From an uncultured Bacteroidales bacterium (GTDB lineage Bacteria; Bacteroidota; Bacteroidia; Bacteroidales; UBA932), in contig UQYV01000018.1 of NCBI GenBank assembly GCA_900545245.1, forward strand, positions 1 through 61,081: 61,081 nucleotides of DNA. The letters are read 5' to 3'. The stretch's first letter is position 1. Every line of letters starts with the position of its first letter. The notes beneath the pieces were generated by a model, which searched no databases, was not told the origin of the DNA, and saw only the letters and a list, made by a program, of their open reading frames with translations. This document shows, one piece after another, positions 1 through 7,815 of the stretch. The position numbers and the translations under genes were made by a program.

Positions 1-1
1 G

Positions 2-145
2 CTGATTTTCAGAAGGTTACAAGGATGGCGAAAAATGGCTGTCAAAGTCAGGAAATTTCTTGAATTGCACCCAGGATTTCAGTTCTTGAAATGTAAGATG
101 ACATATGTCAGAATAATTCAATTCCATCAGAACATTAAACGATAG
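2..145 (+). CDS. Possible 3' end of a truncated gene
   Basis: An open frame of 47 codons enters from the left edge and ends at TAG 143-145. The peptide is basic and contains an internal stretch around MAVKVRKFLELHPGF. I do not recognise the family. It could be the C-terminus of a gene cut by the window edge, or chance reading. The other plus-strand frame seen from base 1 closes by base 60, which gives this frame slight preference. Confidence 0.25.
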   Translation: MIFRRLQGWRKMAVKVRKFLELHPGFQFLKCKMTYVRIIQFHQNIKR

Positions 146-407
146 TCCCTATTATACCTTGCCACCAAGTCTTTTGGCAACATCAAGTATCGCGCAAATA
201 AGTAGAAACCAGTATATTATGGAAGTTTCAGATATTATAGAACAAATTGAGCACTGGAAAAAAGATAGGCATTATTGCTTTCATTGTTGTAATTGTGAAT
301 TCACGAACCTATATGCGAATAACAAAATAATTTCCTATCAAATTAATTACTAAACGAGCAGTTTCACCTTCCGTCAAAATCCATAGCAAAACAATGTCAA
401 AACATCA
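146..407. other. Non-coding gap, AT-rich
   Basis: No convincing gene is seen between the edge frame and rloB. A 64-codon frame at 159-353 has no family resemblance and no ribosome-binding context. The sequence is AT-rich and may be a remnant of a mobile or decayed gene. Confidence 0.4.
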
Positions 408-983
408 TTATTTGATGGCATCAAATACTTTATAAATCATTGAATACGACTGGCCTTCATTCCCGAACTGTTCGGCTCTGCAGCACGCTATATCCTGCTT
501 TCCTTCACCTGACATTTCCGCGACCCATCTTCTATTGCTCAGGAAGCTGTCAGTTTTATCGTAATCCGGCATATATTTCCTCAAAGCCTGCATAGCGGCC
601 TTTGAAGTACCCAGGAATCTGTTTGTGTTTTCGTAGTGAAGAAGGAACCAGTATTCTACGGCAGGCAAGGAATCGCAAAGGATGACATTTTTGTTTTTCG
701 CATATTTTACCCTGAGTCTATCCAGCTTTCTCTTTTCCTCCTCATTCCATGTTGATACGTCGGTATCAAACACACAGATAGCCATACCTCCGTCATTCAA
801 CACTTCCGCTATCTTCTTGGTCATTCCATCTGCCGTCTCATTCCCGAAAAAACGAGGACGCACCTTTATCTGGTAATCATACAAGAATTTCAAATGTGTG
901 AAATACCACTGCTCAGTAATTCCGGCACCGATTATGGTCGGCATAGGCTTATGCTTTACTCTGACCTCTACCTTTCTTCCCAT
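408..983 (-). CDS. rloB: RloB/AbiLii-like TOPRIM-type protein
   Basis: The 191-aa protein resembles the RloB family, found beside type I restriction genes and in the abortive-infection systems AbiL and PARIS-like pairs. The visible core is a TOPRIM-like arrangement: a glutamate in the first strand motif (GITEQWYF, E24) and an acidic motif FDTD at residues 72-75. These would form a metal-binding nuclease site. The gene follows rloA on the same strand with 5 bp between them, so the two are almost certainly one operon. By analogy with characterised pairs, the ATPase would hold or license the TOPRIM subunit until infection; that is inference. Family assignment is fairly sure, function less so. 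Confidence 0.75.
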   Translation of the reverse strand: MGRKVEVRVKHKPMPTIIGAGITEQWYFTHLKFLYDYQIKVRPRFFGNETADGMTKKIAEVLNDGGMAICVFDTDVSTWNEEEKRKLDRLRVKYAKNKNVILCDSLPAVEYWFLLHYENTNRFLGTSKAAMQALRKYMPDYDKTDSFLSNRRWVAEMSGEGKQDIACCRAEQFGNEGQSYSMIYKVFDAIK

Positions 984-988
984 AGTCC

Positions 989-2281
989 TTACCCTTTAAT
1001 ATTTGGAAGTGCGCCGAACATACCGTTCCTATAAGCCTTCTGGAATGAAGATATACGGTTAAGCCCCTTATACTCGACAAGAGAGTATAAGTCCGTACTG
1101 CCGCTTTCCATTTTATCCGTAAACCAAACAGAGTCTTTGCGGATAAGGTCGTCTCCTACGGAATTGAGAAGCATATCATAGTGAGTCGTAACAAGCAGCT
1201 GAGCCCGACTCTTCTTTGAAAGGAATTTCTGAAGAATGAACTCCACAAGCTCCGGATGAAGAGAAGCCTCTATTTCATCAACGAAAAGGAAAGACTCGGT
1301 TTTCATTGCCTCATAGATAGCCGCCTCCAATCCGAATGTCCTTCTTGTACCCTCTGACTGGCTTTCGGTATTCATCAAATAAGTTTCAACACCGCGCTCG
1401 TTTCGCACTGTATGCTCGAACATAGTCTGTATCGTAGTAAAAGATTGTTCTGACTTAATTTTCTCTTTTACATCATCCGGAGTATTATCATCGGCCAGCA
1501 ACATCTTCACAATACTCTGAGGTACAACTTCCGACACCTTGTCAGACCTCACGTCGGAAATGTTAAAGTCAGCCAAGTGAACAAAATCAAGCAGATACGT
1601 TTTCAACGCCGCATCGCTATACATCTTATTGCTGGCATAGTCAAACATCAATGTTGTCGGACGAATCATCGGCATAAGATTCTTTCTCAACCATTCCTTC
1701 GCGACATCTATCTTCTCTATGGCAAGATTCACCTGATTCTTCGCCGCAAAGAAAGACATATTCGACAGACACCTCAATGATAATTCCTCTTTGGCCGCGG
1801 CACTAATCTTTACCGTGGCCGGATTGAATACAATGACAGACTGTCCGTTTTCAAGTGTCCTGTCAAAAAGCTTCTTCGGCTGGTGTGACTCATAAAAGTA
1901 TAGCTTTTCAGACAAGACCTGTGCAGAAGTCAACTTGAGCTCATACCAGTATTTGGTTTCCCCTACATAAAACTTCAAACTGAACTCTGACGGTTCATTA
2001 GGCGTAACAGCATCCAATTTGAATGGTATCGCCCCAGTCTGCTCCGATATATCGTCAGTCTTGGTAAAAAAGAAATTCCTAAGAAAATCAATGGCATCTA
2101 GTAGGTTCGATTTTCCAGAGGCATTTGCACCATAAACCATAGCAAAACGAAGGAGACGCACCCCTGGCACCACCTCAACCACTTGATAATCCTCAAATGT
2201 AGTATCCTTGGTTGCCTCAAAACTAAGACATACCTCATCCTTGAATGACTTGAAGTTCTTGAATTTGAGTTCCTGTATCAT
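989..2281 (-). CDS. rloA: RloA/AbiLi-like AAA (ABC-type) ATPase
   Basis: This 430-aa SMC/ABC-like AAA ATPase belongs to the OLD/RloA/AAA_15-21 group. The N-terminus has the typical MIQELKFKNFKSF strand. Walker A is GANASGKSN at residues 51-59. An ABC signature-like ESQSEGTRR lies near residue 310, and Walker B FLFVDEIEASLHPE near 334 is followed by a conserved TTHYDMLL H-loop. The length is normal for the family. It is the first gene of a two-gene operon with rloB and has its own promoter just upstream. AbiL, PARIS and other two-gene anti-phage systems share this ATPase-plus-TOPRIM layout. I cannot decide which named subtype this is from sequence alone. Confidence 0.8.
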   Translation of the reverse strand: MIQELKFKNFKSFKDEVCLSFEATKDTTFEDYQVVEVVPGVRLLRFAMVYGANASGKSNLLDAIDFLRNFFFTKTDDISEQTGAIPFKLDAVTPNEPSEFSLKFYVGETKYWYELKLTSAQVLSEKLYFYESHQPKKLFDRTLENGQSVIVFNPATVKISAAAKEELSLRCLSNMSFFAAKNQVNLAIEKIDVAKEWLRKNLMPMIRPTTLMFDYASNKMYSDAALKTYLLDFVHLADFNISDVRSDKVSEVVPQSIVKMLLADDNTPDDVKEKIKSEQSFTTIQTMFEHTVRNERGVETYLMNTESQSEGTRRTFGLEAAIYEAMKTESFLFVDEIEASLHPELVEFILQKFLSKKSRAQLLVTTHYDMLLNSVGDDLIRKDSVWFTDKMESGSTDLYSLVEYKGLNRISSFQKAYRNGMFGALPNIKG

Positions 2282-2315
2282 AGCACAATCAATTTACATG
2301 TTGTTTTTCGAGTTG

Positions 2316-2323
2316 CAAAGCTA
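2316..2323 (-). promoter_or_regulatory. Putative -7 box of the rloAB operon
   Basis: On the minus strand this reads TAGCTTTG, matching the Bacteroidota consensus TAnnTTTG. It would start transcription about 30 nt before the rloA ATG. No clear -33 TTTG is seen at the expected spacing. Confidence 0.4.
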
Positions 2324-2452
2324 CGAAATATTATCGAATTCCCGAAATACTTTCCCAAAACATTCTTATTATATTTTGTAATATGACATAATTACTGCTA
2401 ATTTTAAAAATAAAATGACACTTTGCCAGCAATTTATCTCCGGTATAACAAT

Positions 2453-2487
2453 TGACAATGCTGTTCGTCGCATGACAATGGTGTTAT
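2453..2487. repeat. Short direct repeat TGACAATG, period 20 bp
   Basis: TGACAATG occurs at 2453 and again at 2473, each followed by a 3-nt spacer and TT. It sits between rloA and the broken nucleotidyltransferase, just upstream of the latter's start. It could be an operator, but two short copies are weak evidence. Confidence 0.3.
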
Positions 2488-2533
2488 GCATTATCAAACC
2501 GGACTAAGGACCCGGGATACAAAATTGAATTTC

Positions 2534-3653
2534 ATGGACTATTTGAAAAGTTTACAAAATATGTCCGGTAGATATAATCCGGACAATGCCCCACTTCTTG
2601 AGCAGAGAATTTTGAGCGGAGAATTATCGTATGATAAAGATGTCGTAAATATATGTCAAACGCGCAATGTGCGCCGTTGGGGAAGACTATACAAAAAGAA
2701 CAATAGAGGCAGGAGAAGCAGCAAAACAACATCTTAAAGATAGCATTCGCAATATCTCTTTCGAGTATCAAGGATCTGTTATGACGAACACGCATATCAG
2801 AGGCGCAAGCGACATTGACCTTCTTGTAATGTGCGAGAAATTCTATGAAACCGATATATACAAAGTGAGAGAGGAAATCAATAAAAGCCACTTACACTCT
2901 CCGAATGAAATGGCTCGATTACTGGACTACAATCGTAATTTCTCCCCTTATCAAGGAAATTCCAATGAAGATTTACGCCAACTCAGAATGTCAATAGAGA
3001 AAGTAATGAGAGAAAACTATTCCCTTTGTGACACATCAAAAGCAAAGTCTGTTAAAATTACCAACCAACATTTGCATCGCGATGTGGATGTTGTGACCTC
3101 TTCATGGTTTCAATCTTATGATTATGTGCTTTCTGGAATGTCATCCGAGAAACGTGGAATCAAAATATATAACAAAGAAACAGGAGAAGCCGAAGGCCCG
3201 GATTATCCATTTCTGAGCATATCACGAATCAACAATAATTGCCAAGTGACTTACTCGGAGTTACTCATGTATTTTACAATACAAAGCACAATCCAAACGG
3301 AGAACTTGTACCGACATCAAATTTAGAAGTTAGACCCGGACTTAAAAGACAGTGCAGCTGTATTTTACAAGACAAAAGGATTAAGTTCCAGTAGTATTGA
3401 AGTTAAACACCGCGAGTATCCTATATATTTTGAGTCAAAAGGAGAAGGTGAATCTTTAAACATATACGATATGCCAACAATTCTCCATGGACTCAACAAG
3501 GCCATAGACCTTTATTTCGGAAAAAAACATGTCGGTAAAAAGGCGGAGCAACAACTTGCTGAAGATAATGAGATGGGAAATTTCAGAAGGGTTCTTCAAC
3601 TTATGATAAGCCAAGACCCAATATGTAAGAAATTTGTAACAATACTGGATTAG
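2534..3653 (+). pseudogene. Frameshifted nucleotidyltransferase (CD-NTase-like)
   Basis: Three blocks of one protein are read in two frames. Codons from ATG 2534 to about 2660 give the N-terminal helix region. The next block, from about 2661 in another frame, continues with AVGEDYTKRTIEAGE. It then shows the nucleotidyltransferase core, GSVMTNTHIRGASDIDLLVM, with the G-S helix and the DxD pair, and later a third acidic motif, RDVDVV. A stop at 3324-3326 interrupts the frame, which then resumes to 3653 and ends in LDLYF/KKFVTILD-type helices. The G-S...DID...DVD pattern is that of CBASS/OAS-type and MNT-type nucleotidyltransferases. No intact effector gene follows. It is adjacent to rloAB, so this looks like a decayed defence gene. 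A sequencing indel remains possible for either break. Confidence 0.65.
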
Positions 3654-4065
3654 TCAGATAATAATCAAGTCAACAACATAGGAACCGTCCCTCGCAACTT
3701 CCGTCGGACAAGCCGCCAGATCACACAGATAAGATTATATTAATTGGCTCTGAATGTGCTTATTTGAATATCTGGTACATTAAAACCACCCGGCTGAGGC
3801 GGCCGGAGACAATGGACAGGCTTCAGGGACTAACGCACGCCAAGTCCGTCTGCCTGCCGCTCGCTCCGCTCGATTAAAGAACATTAGGAGTCGAGACTCC
3901 ACCTTTCCGCTCGTTATTCCGTCCGCTCCGAGCCTGAGGTTGTACTTCAGGCTCTCCGCTACCTCCATTTGCCGCTCCGCGGTTGCTTCGCCGAAATAGT
4001 CCGCCGGACTATTTCTAATCGCTCGCAATCTCCAAGGCCGCAGACTCGCCATTTTTCCGTAAAAC
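3654..4065. other. Gene-free strip with serial hairpins
   Basis: No believable gene is seen. A 103-codon minus-strand frame (3780-4091) is compositionally odd and overlaps the CPBP gene end, so I do not accept it. The strip is rich in CCGCTC-type words and carries three spaced inverted repeats, listed separately. Confidence 0.5.
3887..4015. repeat. Three spaced hairpins in a CCGCTC-rich strip
   Basis: Hairpin 1 at 3887-3900 is GGAGTC, a 2-nt loop, then GACTCC. Hairpin 2 at 3930-3954 is GAGCCTGA, a 9-nt loop, then TCAGGCTC. Hairpin 3 at 3993-4015 is GAAATAGTCC, loop GCC, then GGACTATTTC, a perfect 10-bp stem. The hairpins are about 30-40 nt apart, separated by CCGCTC-rich spacers. They may be the remnant of a mobile element or a structured transcript end after the CPBP gene, which ends at 4066 on the minus strand. 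Confidence 0.55.
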
Positions 4066-4770
4066 CTACATAGACATAAACAGACTGCCAATCACACCTG
4101 GAAGATTAACAACTATGTGCATTATAAGACCGGCAAAGAATCCCATATTCATTCGGAGATATGTAATTGCACAGCCGCCAAGAAACGGCCACACACATAT
4201 ACACAAAGCGTATGGCAATATTACCCAAGACATATCCGTAAATGCATTCAAGTGAAGAAGCCCGAATGCCAAAGCTGAAATCCACACAACCGCGAGTGAC
4301 ATTTTCGCTCTGACTTTATCCCATAGACTATCATCTGTCCTAAAGAATATATAAGCTCCAATCAAAAGACCAATCAACAACGCCACGCCGACAATGATAC
4401 AGTTCTTGCTTATCAAATACCAAGTCAAAATCGCAGGAGCAATCGCCACCCATAGCGCGACCGCATTACGTTTCAAGGAAATTCCCAATCTGAAAATCAC
4501 TTCCTCACACAACGGAGCAACCAGAAGCACTGACAATAAAAATTCCAAAGTGCTCTTTTTCTGCATCTGATATTGAGGGTCTCCACCGAATTTTGTCAAG
4601 GATTCCGGAGACACACCGAACAACCCATAAATGTAGCTGCACACCATCTGCAATGCTACAAAACAGAAGATACTTGCCACATAGAACAGTAGAGCATGCC
4701 CAATCATCCACTTCTTACTATGATGCAGATAATCATCAGTCCTATTCAGAATAAACTTTGGGCGTTTCAT
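4066..4770 (-). CDS. CPBP family intramembrane metalloprotease
   Basis: This 234-aa polytopic membrane protein has the full CPBP (CAAX protease/bacteriocin-processing, formerly Abi) signature. It shows EExxxR at E89-E90/R94 in CEEVIFRLG, FxxxH at F169/H173 in FGLLH, and HxxxN at H218/N222 in HIVVN. About six hydrophobic helices are visible. Members cleave or process membrane-associated proteins, and some give bacteriocin self-immunity. The substrate here cannot be read. The gene stands alone between an IS3 fragment and the hairpin strip; its transcript would run into the hairpins. Confidence 0.8.
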   Translation of the reverse strand: MKRPKFILNRTDDYLHHSKKWMIGHALLFYVASIFCFVALQMVCSYIYGLFGVSPESLTKFGGDPQYQMQKKSTLEFLLSVLLVAPLCEEVIFRLGISLKRNAVALWVAIAPAILTWYLISKNCIIVGVALLIGLLIGAYIFFRTDDSLWDKVRAKMSLAVVWISALAFGLLHLNAFTDMSWVILPYALCICVWPFLGGCAITYLRMNMGFFAGLIMHIVVNLPGVIGSLFMSM

Positions 4771-4834
4771 ATTTTGGAGATTTTCGTAAAGATAATCAAA
4801 TCGAGTAGGAAACGGCTTGCTTCGGTTGATTCCG

Positions 4835-4868
4835 GTTCCTCTGCGGCGGTATACCGCCGCAGAGGAAC
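4835..4868. terminator. 34-bp perfect palindrome, probable hairpin terminator
   Basis: The sequence from 4835 to 4868 is a perfect 34-bp palindrome centred on TATA, with arms GTTCCTCTGCGGCGGTA and its complement. It lies between the transposase stop (4899) and the CPBP start (4770), all read on the minus strand. No T-run follows, so it may act as an RNA hairpin or protein site rather than a classic terminator. Confidence 0.55.
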
Positions 4869-4898
4869 GCCGTCAAAGATAGCTTTTATTTTTCTATT

Positions 4899-5753
4899 TT
4901 ACCCCATAGCATAGCTGTTTTTCCAACATCGTCGCTGAAAACCCTCCTGCTGATGGACGCTTTCGGGAGTCTGCATACCGACGCTCATGTGCGGCCGCTC
5001 AGTGTTGTAGAAGCGAATGATACGTTCCAAAACACCTCGGCATTCGTCCCTTGTCGCTATCGTCATCTTGTAGAGCCACTCTACCTTCAGTATCCCGTTC
5101 GCCCTTTCGGCGATGGCGTTTTCCAGCGGATCTCCGCTCTGTGTCATGCTGATGCTGACTCCATACTTATTCAGTTCCGAGACATATTCGTTGCTGCAGT
5201 ACTGGCATCCTCGGTCGGAGTGGTGGATGAGCCGGCTTGAGATATCGATGTCTATCGTGGAAAGCGCCATCCGGAGAGCCTCCAGCGGATATTTCGTCTC
5301 CAGCGTCGGGCCTACCGCCCAGCCGACTATCTTGTGGGAATAGGCATCAGTGATGAGGGACAGATAACATACGCCCTCGCCGGTCTCCACATAAGTTATA
5401 TCGCTCACCCATATCTCATTGGGATGGGATGGTACCACATCCTCTATCAAATTGGGATATTTGCGATAGTGGTGGTTGGAGTCCGTCGTCCTGTAGTGCC
5501 TCCGTCTCTTCAGACGTACCATGAGACCGTTGCGGCGGAGAAGTTCGATGAAGGCATCTCTGCCTGGCATGCTGCCCGTCTCCTCGGACAACTTCTTGAT
5601 TATCAGGTACAGTTTGGCGCATCCCAAGCCGGGATTGTCCTTCCGGTATTTCTGGACCTCCTCCACGATAAGAGGCTCTATCGCGTTGTCCGCGAAGTCC
5701 GTGTTATCCCATCTGTAGTATGACTGTCTGCTGTAACCAAACAGCCCGCACAA
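4899..5753 (-). mobile_element. IS3-family transposase OrfB without OrfA
   Basis: The 284-aa protein is an IS3-type OrfB with an integrase (rve) core. The DDE residues are in WVSDITYVET, HHSDRGCQY and the PLENAIAERANG region. The N-terminal CGLFGYSRQSYYRW helix is that of a normal OrfB, so the catalytic part looks complete. Its start in this frame would be TTG at 5751-5753. IS3 elements normally make an OrfAB fusion by frameshift, but there is no OrfA upstream: the GH97 stop codon lies 9 nt away in the same frame. I could not find clear terminal inverted repeats. This is probably a partial element left at the end of the PUL. Confidence 0.8.
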
Positions 5754-5762
5754 GCGAATGCA

Positions 5763-7784
5763 TCAGTTTCGCGTGGCTTTGGCGACCCAACCGCCTCCCG
5801 GAGCGAGGTGAATGGTGAGACGACGGTCGGCAGGGACGAGAGCGGTGACGTGCACGTAGTCGCGGGCGGCTTTGTCCGCGTTGATACCGTCACGAAAGAT
5901 ATCCAGAGTCCAATCGCCATCACCGAGGAACCCGAGGTCGAGTGTAAGCTCTCGTGCATCCCAGTTTGTGAGAGAGCCGACATACCACATGTCACCGCTA
6001 CGACGGGCGAGAGTAATGAACTTGCCGATTTCCCCGTTCACCGGAAGGCTCTCGTCCCAGACAGTAGGTACAGAGGCTATGAAGCCGGTGCATTCAGGCT
6101 CCATCATGTAGTTTGACGGAGAGTCGCAGAGCATATTGAGCGGAGAGTCGAACACCACATACTCAGCAAGCTGACGGCAGCGCGTGCCCTGACTCATGGC
6201 CTCGTCATTGACAGGACGAAAATTGGACTTCGTAGCGTTCCTCATCGCGCCTTGAGTGTAGTCCATCGGCCCAGCCGCCATACGGATGAACGGAGCCGTC
6301 ACATCGTAGGTAACCTGATCTACAGACGGGTCGCTCCACTTCATCTGCTCAAGTCCATGCACGCCCTCGTAATTCACCACATTAGGCCAACGGCGGTTCA
6401 GCCCCGTCGGTTTGTAGGTTCCGTGAAAATCAATCAGAAGGCCATAGCGGGCAGCCATCTCCGCAGCCCTCGCATGGAAGTTCACCGCAATCTGGTCGTC
6501 CCTGTCGATGTAATCAACCTTGAAGCCCTTTACTCCCATCTCTGCATAATGTCGGCAAACATTCTCCATATCGCGGTCAAAGGCCCAATATCCCGCCCAG
6601 AGAATGATGCCCACACCGTGCTCTTTTGCGTAATCAACAAGCCCTTTCATGTCAATTTCAGGAATGACCTGCAGAAGGTCGGCCTTCAGGCGTACAGCCC
6701 ACCCGTGGTCGAGAATCACGTACTCGATGCCGTGAGAGGCGGCAAAATCAATGTAGTACCTGTAGGTTTCGTCGTTGATTCCCGACTTGAAATCAACCCC
6801 ATAGACATTCCAGTTGTTCCACCAGTCCCATGCCACCTTGCCGGGTTTAACCCAGCTCCAGTCCGTCCCCGCATCCGGCGCAGGAGAGAGTTTCCACACC
6901 ATGTCGTTCACGGCAAGCTGCGCGTCACTAGTGCTGACTATGACCGTCCGCCACGGAAACAGTTCATCTCCGGAGACCTTCGCGATGAAGTCCTCACGCT
7001 CCGTCACAATGCCGTGAAGCAGATGCTTGCCGCCCTGCTCGACAGTCTTGGGATATGGAGCGAACACACCATTAAGTTTTGCACTTCCCTCTTCGCCAAG
7101 AAGATACATACCCGGATAGTTCGTGAGACCCGCCTCCGTAACAAGAACTTTCACACCGTCCTCGGCCTCAACCGCAAGCGGAAGGAACGCCAGCTTATCT
7201 TTGCGCCATTCATAAAGCCGCTGCAAACGGTAGGTATTCTCGAACGAGTTGTAGAACTGTCCGTCAAACTGTTTTCCTCCAAGTCCTATCACATAAGGGA
7301 CAAACGCCATCCTGTCCTTCCCGAAGTCAAACTCAGCCTGCTCGGAAATGACTTCATATTCCTTTGCCTTGCCGAGTCTACCCTTAAACCTGTAGGCCAC
7401 GCCGTCGTCATACGCCCTGAACACGAGAGCAAACTCTTTGAACAGCAGCGTTATCTGATTATAATTATCCCTCACTTCAGCTTTCTTGTAGGCGACAGCA
7501 GGGAAAGTCTCGTCTGATGAAGTCTTCACCACCTTGCGCACCTTGTCATTCCGTCCGAAAACGACGCCGTCGGAAAGCCTCATCGAAACCGCGGACGGGG
7601 CTATGAGAACCTGTCCATCGCGGGACACCGAGTATCTGATGCTCTCGCCGACGGTGACAGATGTGGAAATATGCCCGTCAGGAGATGTCAGATGATATGT
7701 TTTTTCGTTTGCAAAAACCGACGTCGCTGCAAAAAGAAACATTAATGCGACGAAAGTGATGATGTTCTTGAGTCTCGTTGTCAT
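5763..7784 (-). CDS. GH97 glycoside hydrolase, retaining alpha-galactosidase type
   Basis: The 673-aa secreted enzyme has a signal peptide (about residues 1-25, ending SVFA). It has the full GH97 architecture: N-terminal beta-sandwich, (beta/alpha)8 barrel from about 300, C-terminal beta domain. Two GH97 subgroups exist: inverting SusB-like alpha-glucosidases, and retaining enzymes such as BtGal97a with nucleophile D415 and acid/base E464. Here D424 (GFKVDYIDRDDQ) and E473 (VVNYEGVHG) have the same 49-residue offset, so a retaining alpha-galactosidase-like enzyme is likely. The subgroup call is inference. It is the last gene of the PUL, 31 bp after GH3, and its stop is 9 nt from an IS3 fragment in the same frame. 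It probably removes alpha-galactosyl branches in the periplasm. Confidence 0.88.
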   Translation of the reverse strand: MTTRLKNIITFVALMFLFAATSVFANEKTYHLTSPDGHISTSVTVGESIRYSVSRDGQVLIAPSAVSMRLSDGVVFGRNDKVRKVVKTSSDETFPAVAYKKAEVRDNYNQITLLFKEFALVFRAYDDGVAYRFKGRLGKAKEYEVISEQAEFDFGKDRMAFVPYVIGLGGKQFDGQFYNSFENTYRLQRLYEWRKDKLAFLPLAVEAEDGVKVLVTEAGLTNYPGMYLLGEEGSAKLNGVFAPYPKTVEQGGKHLLHGIVTEREDFIAKVSGDELFPWRTVIVSTSDAQLAVNDMVWKLSPAPDAGTDWSWVKPGKVAWDWWNNWNVYGVDFKSGINDETYRYYIDFAASHGIEYVILDHGWAVRLKADLLQVIPEIDMKGLVDYAKEHGVGIILWAGYWAFDRDMENVCRHYAEMGVKGFKVDYIDRDDQIAVNFHARAAEMAARYGLLIDFHGTYKPTGLNRRWPNVVNYEGVHGLEQMKWSDPSVDQVTYDVTAPFIRMAAGPMDYTQGAMRNATKSNFRPVNDEAMSQGTRCRQLAEYVVFDSPLNMLCDSPSNYMMEPECTGFIASVPTVWDESLPVNGEIGKFITLARRSGDMWYVGSLTNWDARELTLDLGFLGDGDWTLDIFRDGINADKAARDYVHVTALVPADRRLTIHLAPGGGWVAKATRN

Positions 7785-7815
7785 CGTTCCGCAAGTATTC
7801 TAATATTGTAATATG

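Noticed and set aside
159..353. 64-codon frame near the left edge
   Set aside because: No ribosome-binding context and no recognisable domain.
3780..4091. 103-codon minus-strand frame in the hairpin strip
   Set aside because: It spans inverted repeats, has odd composition and overlaps the end of the CPBP gene.
5751..5765. Stop-codon recoding to make a GH97-transposase fusion
   Set aside because: The shared frame can arise by chance (one in three), no SECIS-like or shift signal is seen, and GH97 ends naturally after its C-terminal domain.
6252..7517. 421-codon plus-strand open frame opposite GH97
   Set aside because: It is an antisense shadow of a clear GH97 gene, with no family resemblance and biased His/Arg/Val content typical of complementary reading.
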